From Cytophagaceae bacterium (GTDB taxonomy: Bacteria; Bacteroidota; Bacteroidia; Cytophagales; Cytophagaceae), in assembly GCA_029237685.1 (NCBI GenBank), contig JAQZBV010000038.1, positions 1-46,526 on the forward strand: a stretch of 46,526 nucleotides of DNA, written 5' to 3'. Numbering within the stretch: the first letter of the stretch is position 1; each line of letters opens with the position of its first letter. A program made the position numbers and the translations under genes. Below the pieces are notes generated by a model. The model was not told the DNA's origin. It saw only the letters and a program-made list of their open reading frames with translations, and searched no databases. Shown one piece after another: positions 41,895 to 46,526 of the stretch.

Positions 41895-44210
41895 TTAATG
41901 AATGAGGGTTAAAGGAATTTTTACAAATAATTGAACACCGATGCCAGGCGCATCGTGATAGTAACGAAACCGGTCTAGGTAATCCCGATACACGGTATTG
42001 AGCATGTTGTTTACTTTTAATCCGGTAGTGATCCATGTAGCTCCTGCTTTTACTTGCGTAGAGGCTTGCAGGCCCAGTAAGGCATAGCCTTGGGGCGGAG
42101 GAGAATAATCACCATCAGAAGGAGCATTTTGTTTTTTGAACATCAGGGTGCCGTTTAACGATACAGTAGGTTGACGCAGCAAACGGGTATTCTTAAACAA
42201 ATAGGTGACGGAAGGTTCGATGCGTGTCGGCGGCATGTAAATTAACGGTGACCCGTTGTTTAAGTCTTCGCCGGAAAGAGACGACACTTTGCAGGCCAGT
42301 TGAATTTTTTCCAACACATCATAACGTACCGATAAATCGCCTCCTACAAGTAAGGCATTGGTTTGACTGTATTGAAAAGAAGGAAAGGCGCCATATACAG
42401 TCAACTCTAGTTCCTGCAAAGGATACAAGTAAACGTAGTTTTCGATGTAGTTGGCGTAGAGGTTTAGTTCTGCTCGCAGTTTACTTTTTTCAATGCAATA
42501 AGAAGTGGATACATTGTAAGCGACTTCCGGAACTAAATCTCCATCTCCATTTTCTATAGCCGCTACACCATGATGCAAGCCGCGACTGAACAATTCATTC
42601 ACAGCGGGTGAGCGGAAGGCACGCGACAAAAGAAAATTCCATTGTTGCTGATTGCTGATGGCATAAGCACCGCCCAGAGAAGCCGAGTAGTTGTGGTATT
42701 GGTAAGAGGAATCTGTGATGATTCCACTTTTATTAAAATAAGCTTTCAGGTTTCTTACATCATAACGAATACCGGCTTCCCAATTCCATCGCTCCAGCTT
42801 CAATTTTTCAATCCAGTACAAGCCTACTGTATTGTTGATGAAGTTGGGAATAAAGATTCTTCCTGCTACCGTGTTTTCCTGGTTCATGCCACTCAGGCCT
42901 GCATCGCCTTTGATACGTGAACTGATGCGGTGTTTCCAATTGAGGGTGGAGGTATAGGTGGTGATTTTAAATTCTAACCCTGGTCCACTGCTGGCTGTGC
43001 GGTGGTTATCATACTCAGCTCGGTAATTGTACTGGCGCGTGACTTCCAGACTCAAGCGTTGGCCTCTTCCTAATTTATAAGCCACCTCTCCCTTGGCCAG
43101 TTCGTGTTCGATGTATTGGTACGGTTTGCCAATTTGGTAACTGAAACTCTGCGGTGTCAAAGGTTCATCCGTTTCTATCGCGCGTTTGACATCGGTCAGG
43201 TTTCCGATGTGTGAACCGGCAAAGATTCCGGTTTTGGTATTGAACTGACTGTAGTAAACTTCCAGTGACAAGCGGTGAAAGGATTTCTTGGCAGCGAAAG
43301 AAAAATTGTATTCGCGAATGCCGGTATTGTTGAGGTAATACCTGGGTGTTTTATAATTACCGCCTTGCTTGATCGAACCTTGAGCACGCACAGAAAATTT
43401 TCTAATGAAAGAAGGCGCATAGTCTACTTTGACAGAAGATACACCGCCTCTGTTCACGCTGTTTCCGGAGAGGTACAGTTCCGTTTTCAATCCTTTATCG
43501 ATCAACGGCGCCGGCTTGATCAGAATGACTCCGCCTAAGGCATCACTCCCATAACGCACGGACTCTGCTCCTTTGATCACCTGAATTTCATCCGCGACAA
43601 GTGGATCAATTTCGGGTGCATGATCAGTACCCCATTGTTGACCTTCTTGTCTCACTCCGTTATTGAAAATCAAGATGCGGTTTCCGCTCAACCCTTGAAT
43701 CACGGGTTTATACGTATTGACCCCGGATTGCTGGGCATATACCCCGGGCAGTGATTTCAATCCTTCTCCTAACGAAGTGGATTTGGCCAAATCAAGATTG
43801 ATCCCTGTCAGTGAAGTATGCGAAGCGTGAGGTGTCAACGTATCATGACGTTCGCCTGTCACTACGAGTTCATCCTGGTGACTGCTGTCGCGTGGAATAG
43901 AAACGGTGATGTTGGTTTTACGTTGTTCAGCAGAAACAAGCGTGTCTTTTGTCGCACTCCCTATATTGAAGAAGGTAATGAGATAAGAACCTTTGCACAA
44001 ATTGCGGAACGAGAAATTGCCATCTTCATCACTTAAGGTATGAAGCCGCCGTTCCTGCAGGTATACACTGGCGCCACTCAGCGGTTCACCCGTAGAGTGA
44101 TCCAGCAAAGTACCGTTTATTTCAAATGAGCAACCTGCTGTTTTTTGCGCCCACGCCATATTGCAAAATGACAACAGACACACGACAGACAGGTACAAAA
44201 ACCTATACAT
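41895..44210 (-). CDS. TonB-dependent receptor, metal-type (possibly zinc or copper)
   Basis: The 771-residue protein has signal peptide ending MAWAQ, an N-terminal carboxypeptidase regulatory-like (CarboxypepD_reg) domain (about 25-110), a plug (about 120-230) and a 22-strand barrel. The plug contains NGVRQEGQQWGTDHAPEIDP. This phrase with His, Asp and Glu ligands is characteristic of a group of Bacteroidota receptors related to ZnuD/metal receptors (family-level resemblance, not proof). It is the middle gene of a three-gene operon with a His/Cys-containing small protein before and an acidic lipoprotein after. Confidence 0.88.
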   Translation of the reverse strand: MYRFLYLSVVCLLSFCNMAWAQKTAGCSFEINGTLLDHSTGEPLSGASVYLQERRLHTLSDEDGNFSFRNLCKGSYLITFFNIGSATKDTLVSAEQRKTNITVSIPRDSSHQDELVVTGERHDTLTPHASHTSLTGINLDLAKSTSLGEGLKSLPGVYAQQSGVNTYKPVIQGLSGNRILIFNNGVRQEGQQWGTDHAPEIDPLVADEIQVIKGAESVRYGSDALGGVILIKPAPLIDKGLKTELYLSGNSVNRGGVSSVKVDYAPSFIRKFSVRAQGSIKQGGNYKTPRYYLNNTGIREYNFSFAAKKSFHRLSLEVYYSQFNTKTGIFAGSHIGNLTDVKRAIETDEPLTPQSFSYQIGKPYQYIEHELAKGEVAYKLGRGQRLSLEVTRQYNYRAEYDNHRTASSGPGLEFKITTYTSTLNWKHRISSRIKGDAGLSGMNQENTVAGRIFIPNFINNTVGLYWIEKLKLERWNWEAGIRYDVRNLKAYFNKSGIITDSSYQYHNYSASLGGAYAISNQQQWNFLLSRAFRSPAVNELFSRGLHHGVAAIENGDGDLVPEVAYNVSTSYCIEKSKLRAELNLYANYIENYVYLYPLQELELTVYGAFPSFQYSQTNALLVGGDLSVRYDVLEKIQLACKVSSLSGEDLNNGSPLIYMPPTRIEPSVTYLFKNTRLLRQPTVSLNGTLMFKKQNAPSDGDYSPPPQGYALLGLQASTQVKAGATWITTGLKVNNMLNTVYRDYLDRFRYYHDAPGIGVQLFVKIPLTLIH

Positions 44211-44252
44211 AAGAGTGAAGGAGAATAAGATAAATTAGGAAAGAGGAGACGC

Positions 44253-44585
44253 TTAAGCGATCAATCCTATAGGCGGCGCTCTTAACGAAGAAAAAATAAC
44301 AGCAACAGTGGATTGCTGTACGCTAATGAACAGCTGCAAGGCACCCCAGCAAACCCATCCGAAAGCAAAAGAGAAAGCGAAGGCTTGTTCGGCATCCAGT
44401 GTTGCTTTGGCCAGGTCGCAGGCAAAACAATCTGTGCCATTATCCAGACTGTCACCGTTGACCTGTTGGTGTGTTTCGTGGTGTTGGTGTAAAAAAGGCA
44501 CAACCGTCTTCTCTACCAGGAAAGTGGTAAGGCATACATAGGAGAATGCCAGCAGAAGAAGCCGTATGGATTTGATTTGCAACAC
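44253..44585 (-). CDS. Small membrane/secreted His-Cys protein upstream of a metal-type TonB receptor
   Basis: The frame is open from 44621, but that TTG would lie on a predicted -7 box. I therefore favour GTG at 44585 or TTG at 44582 (about 110 residues; there is no ATG). A hydrophobic N-terminus (IRLLLLAFSYVCLTTFLVEK) is followed by HQHHETHQQV, DCFACDLAKATLD, another hydrophobic segment and a C-terminal SSLRAPPIG. His-rich, CxxC-like and R(A/G)PP features recur in small proteins encoded next to metal receptors in Bacteroidota. Probably an envelope metal-binding protein (inference). Start codon is uncertain. Confidence 0.65.
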   Translation of the reverse strand: MLQIKSIRLLLLAFSYVCLTTFLVEKTVVPFLHQHHETHQQVNGDSLDNGTDCFACDLAKATLDAEQAFAFSFAFGWVCWGALQLFISVQQSTVAVIFSSLRAPPIGLIA

Positions 44586-44593
44586 TGTTGCAA
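44577..44593. promoter_or_regulatory. 17-bp palindrome, candidate Fur/Zur-type operator
   Basis: TTGCAACA-C-TGTTGCAA is a perfect 8+1+8 palindrome at the start of the putative metal-uptake operon. It would lie about 20-35 bp downstream of the predicted transcription start, over the likely start codon. Repressor identity is not known from sequence. Confidence 0.55.
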
Positions 44594-44618
44594 TAGTAAG
44601 GTAAAGAAAATGAAAAAG

Positions 44619-44626
44619 CAAATTTA
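44619..44626 (-). promoter_or_regulatory. Candidate -7 box (TAAATTTG) of the metal operon
   Basis: On the minus strand TAAATTTG matches TAnnTTTG and places the transcript start near 44612, upstream of the 17-bp palindrome. No clear -33 box. Confidence 0.4.
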
Positions 44627-44653
44627 ATGGTTAATAATCACCGTTTTGCCATG

Positions 44654-44685
44654 CTGTAGGGACGCCATGCATGGCGTCCCTACAG
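44654..44685. repeat. 32-bp perfect palindrome with GTAG ends (REP-like)
   Basis: CTGTAGGGACGCCATG is followed directly by its exact reverse complement. GTAG feet flank both ends, as in REP hairpins. It lies between radA (ends 44708) and the metal operon promoter, both on the minus strand, and could also end the radA transcript although no T-run follows. Confidence 0.88.
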
Positions 44686-44707
44686 ACGGATATGGCCTGA
44701 AATGGCA

Positions 44708-46072
44708 TTACAGTAAATTATCAAACACTTCCGCCAGTTTGCCAACGGTATGCACCTGTATACCATATTTCTCCTTTTCAATGCTTTTTGCATTGAGGCG
44801 CGAAACAAAAATATGTTTGAAACCTAGTTTTTCTGCTTCGGAGATCCGCTGTTCGATGCGGTTGACGGCGCGAATCTCTCCGCCCAATCCTATTTCACCG
44901 GCAAAGCAAACATCGGCGGAAATAATTTTGTCTTCGAAAGAAGAGACCAAAGACACACAGACCGCTAAGTCTATGGCCGGATCTTCGATCTTCAAGCCGC
45001 CGGCAATGTTGAGGAATACATCCTGATTACCCATTCTGAAGCCGACACGTTTTTCTAATACGGCAAGCAACATGCTCAGTCTTTTGGAATCGAAACCGGT
45101 AGAGGTGCGTTGCGGTGTACCGTAAGTAGCCACGCTGACCAAAGATTGCAATTCGATGAGCAAAGGTCGGTTGCCCTCCAGCGTAGCACCGATGGCGATG
45201 CCGCTCAAATTTTCCTCGCGTTGTGATAAAAGGATTTCAGAAGGATTCGGAACTTCTCGTAAGCCGCTGCCTCGCATTTCGTAGATGCCGAGTTCGGAAG
45301 TAGAACCGAAGCGGTTTTTGGTCGTGCGCAAAATTCTATAACTGTTGTTGCGGTCGCCTTCGAACTGGAGCACGGTATCTACCATGTGTTCCAATACTTT
45401 TGGCCCGGCCAGTGTACCTTCTTTGGTGATGTGACCGATCAGGAAAACGGGAGTGCCGGATTCCTTGGCATATTTTAAAAGTTCAGCGGTACATTCTCTT
45501 ACCTGCGACACGCTGCCCGCTGCCGATTCAATGAAAGAAGATTGTAAAGTTTGTATGGAATCAATGATCAGAATATCCGGCTGAAGTTGCTCGATTTGCT
45601 TGAAGATGTTTTGTGTGCCGGTTTCATTGAGTACAAAACAATTGGGATGCTGAATGCCGATGCGTTCCGCCCGCATCTTGATCTGCTGTTCGCTTTCTTC
45701 ACCGGAAACATAAAGCACTTTATATTCTTTCAGATTCAATGCCACCTGCAACATCAGGGTAGACTTTCCGATGCCCGGTTCGCCTCCGATGAGTACGATA
45801 GAACCCGCTACTATACCTCCGCCCAATACACGATCCAATTCCTGATCGGCCGAGCTGACGCGGTCCTCGCGGTCGGATTTGATTTCATCGAATGTTTTGG
45901 GTTTGGCCGCGATCTGCAAAGACGAACTTTTCCAGCCGCTTTTCCTGTCGTCTTTTTCGATCAGTTCTTCTACATAAGTATTCCATTCTCCACAGGACGG
46001 ACAGCGCCCGATCCACTTAGCAGATTGCGCGCCGCAGCTTTGACAGAAGAAGGTTGATTTTGTTTTGGCCAT
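44708..46072 (-). CDS. radA: DNA repair protein RadA (Sms)
   Basis: The 454-residue protein has an N-terminal zinc finger, Cys10-x2-Cys13 and Cys24-x2-Cys27 (CQSCGAQSAKWIGRCPSCGEW split over 10-30). It also has Walker A GEPGIGKS at 97-104, the RadA motif KNRFG near 255 (TTKNRFGSTSE) and the Lon-protease-like C-terminal domain. RadA is a DnaB-type helicase that drives branch migration in recombination. Full length with all motifs. Confidence 0.97.
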   Translation of the reverse strand: MAKTKSTFFCQSCGAQSAKWIGRCPSCGEWNTYVEELIEKDDRKSGWKSSSLQIAAKPKTFDEIKSDREDRVSSADQELDRVLGGGIVAGSIVLIGGEPGIGKSTLMLQVALNLKEYKVLYVSGEESEQQIKMRAERIGIQHPNCFVLNETGTQNIFKQIEQLQPDILIIDSIQTLQSSFIESAAGSVSQVRECTAELLKYAKESGTPVFLIGHITKEGTLAGPKVLEHMVDTVLQFEGDRNNSYRILRTTKNRFGSTSELGIYEMRGSGLREVPNPSEILLSQREENLSGIAIGATLEGNRPLLIELQSLVSVATYGTPQRTSTGFDSKRLSMLLAVLEKRVGFRMGNQDVFLNIAGGLKIEDPAIDLAVCVSLVSSFEDKIISADVCFAGEIGLGGEIRAVNRIEQRISEAEKLGFKHIFVSRLNAKSIEKEKYGIQVHTVGKLAEVFDNLL

Positions 46073-46084
46073 ATACGAAGATAG

Positions 46085-46109
46085 TTGTTAGTTGTTAGTT
46101 GTTAGTTGT
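46085..46109. repeat. Heptamer tandem repeat (TTGTTAG)x3.6
   Basis: Three exact TTGTTAG copies plus TTGT, i.e. the reverse complement of the CTAACAA array at 2623-2647 and with the same copy number. It lies directly upstream of radA (start 46072). Confidence 0.85.
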
Positions 46110-46180
46110 AAGAGGGTAAAAAAATCTTGGGAAGGAAACTTATATATCGAGTCAGATCAATGATCTGGCTCCGATAATAA

Positions 46181-46378
46181 CTAGAATCCAAAGCATACAA
46201 TAAGAGGCGATAAAAGCTTCCTTAGACTGTCAAAAATTCTGACAAAAAGACTTTTTTGAGCGGGCTTCATTCTCTGTTCGTTCTGTGAAACAATATCTCC
46301 TGACTCAGTTACATTTAAATTGATGAACAGATCTTTGTTATATGATCCTATTTTGATCAAAGGTGCGTTGTTGTTCAT
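46181..46378 (-). CDS. Short hypothetical protein
   Basis: From the ATG at 46378 a 65-residue protein can be read, MNNNAPLIKIGSYNKDLFIN at its start, with an amphipathic helix near the end (LFVRIFDSLRKLLSPLIVC). A longer start at 46447 would overlap the gene fragment upstream. Start and reality are uncertain; it is kept because it follows a second open frame in operon-like spacing (11 bp). Confidence 0.35.
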   Translation of the reverse strand: MNNNAPLIKIGSYNKDLFINLNVTESGDIVSQNEQRMKPAQKSLFVRIFDSLRKLLSPLIVCFGF

Positions 46379-46389
46379 AAGATTATGGC

Positions 46390-46526
46390 TTAAATGTGAA
46401 TTATGAATGCTAAGTAATCGCTTTTTCCTTCTGCTGTCATTAGGCAAAAATCACGTTCTTTCTTAAGTGCTAGTGAAAATGAAATTTTGTAATACAATTT
46501 TGAAAAAAACTTCTTCTTGAAGTACA
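46390..46526 (-). CDS. 3' end of a hypothetical gene entering from the right edge
   Basis: On the minus strand a frame is open from the window edge to a stop at 46390-46392 (about 45 codons). The last residues read LKKERDFCLMTAEGKSDYLA and then FIIHI, plausible as a helix-rich C-terminus. Start is outside the window. No family can be named. Confidence 0.35.
   Translation of the reverse strand, partial: YFKKKFFSKLYYKISFSLALKKERDFCLMTAEGKSDYLAFIIHI

Noticed and set aside
44586..44621. TTG at 44621 as start of the small His-rich protein
   Set aside because: It falls on the predicted -7 box TAAATTTG, so translation must begin further downstream.
1..46526. tRNA, rRNA, phage or plasmid functions
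   Set aside because: No cloverleaf-like segments, rRNA motifs, integrase, terminase or replication genes were seen on reading.

Overview
The window looks like a chromosomal stretch of a Bacteroidota species, most likely a gliding or Cytophaga/Chitinophaga-like member. The evidence is a GldB gliding lipoprotein, two very large secreted metalloproteases ending in type IX secretion (T9SS) sorting domains, TonB-dependent receptors beside a LytS/LytTR-type two-component pair, many short lipoproteins, an absence of clear Shine-Dalgarno sequences and several TAnnTTTG-type -7 boxes. No rRNA, tRNA, CRISPR array or prophage was seen. Lineage below phylum is inference only.

Layout. 1-1850: 3' part of a GH63-type glucosidase. 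1881-2605: a RAYT (REP-associated tyrosine transposase) gene bounded by inverted two-hairpin repeats. 2650-5617: TPR histidine kinase and LytTR regulator, divergent from a TonB receptor (5831-7948). 7987-8275: a 289-bp fold-back element without a gene. 8475-12110: giant M6 protease with two chitin-binding-like modules. 12349-15143: glucose-dehydrogenase-like SDR, HD hydrolase, a secreted unknown and a beta-barrel protein. 15260-17542: GldB and two tandem paralogous lipoproteins. 17546-20321 (minus): glycosyltransferase, endonuclease III, and an ECF sigma factor overlapping a small gene. 20576-25689: a UvrA lacking its N-terminal Walker A segment, then an M43 protease. 25793-31441: beta-barrel protein, RlmI-like methyltransferase, HEAT-like membrane protein, Gly-rich secreted protein, CvfB-like RNA-binding protein and a small secreted protein. 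31600-35939: beta-helix lipoprotein, YjbQ, LemA, two TPM-domain proteins and a Crp/Fnr regulator. 36071-39975: DoxX-like, YceI, DinB-like, NRDE, ATP-grasp and LysE genes, mostly translationally coupled. 39959-41258: GATase and an LEA-2 lipoprotein. 41323-44585 (minus): putative metal-uptake operon (His-rich small protein, TonB receptor, lipoprotein) with a 17-bp palindrome at its start. 44708-46526 (minus): RadA and two weakly supported genes at the edge.

The most unusual signal is between genes. At least seven gaps are filled by degenerate tandem 7-mers (GAGAACT/GAAAACA, GAGCTAG/GAGGTAC and CTAACAA types), and several fold into perfect inverted repeats of 22-28 bp. Two arrays 14.5 kb apart share the same word order with the same base changed in successive words, which suggests an actively homogenised repeat family. 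A separate layer of REP-like hairpins with GTAG feet (1881, 2552, 44654, and possibly 31514-31592) may be served by the resident RAYT. The other main anomalies are the truncated UvrA and an ATP-grasp ligase coupled to a LysE exporter.
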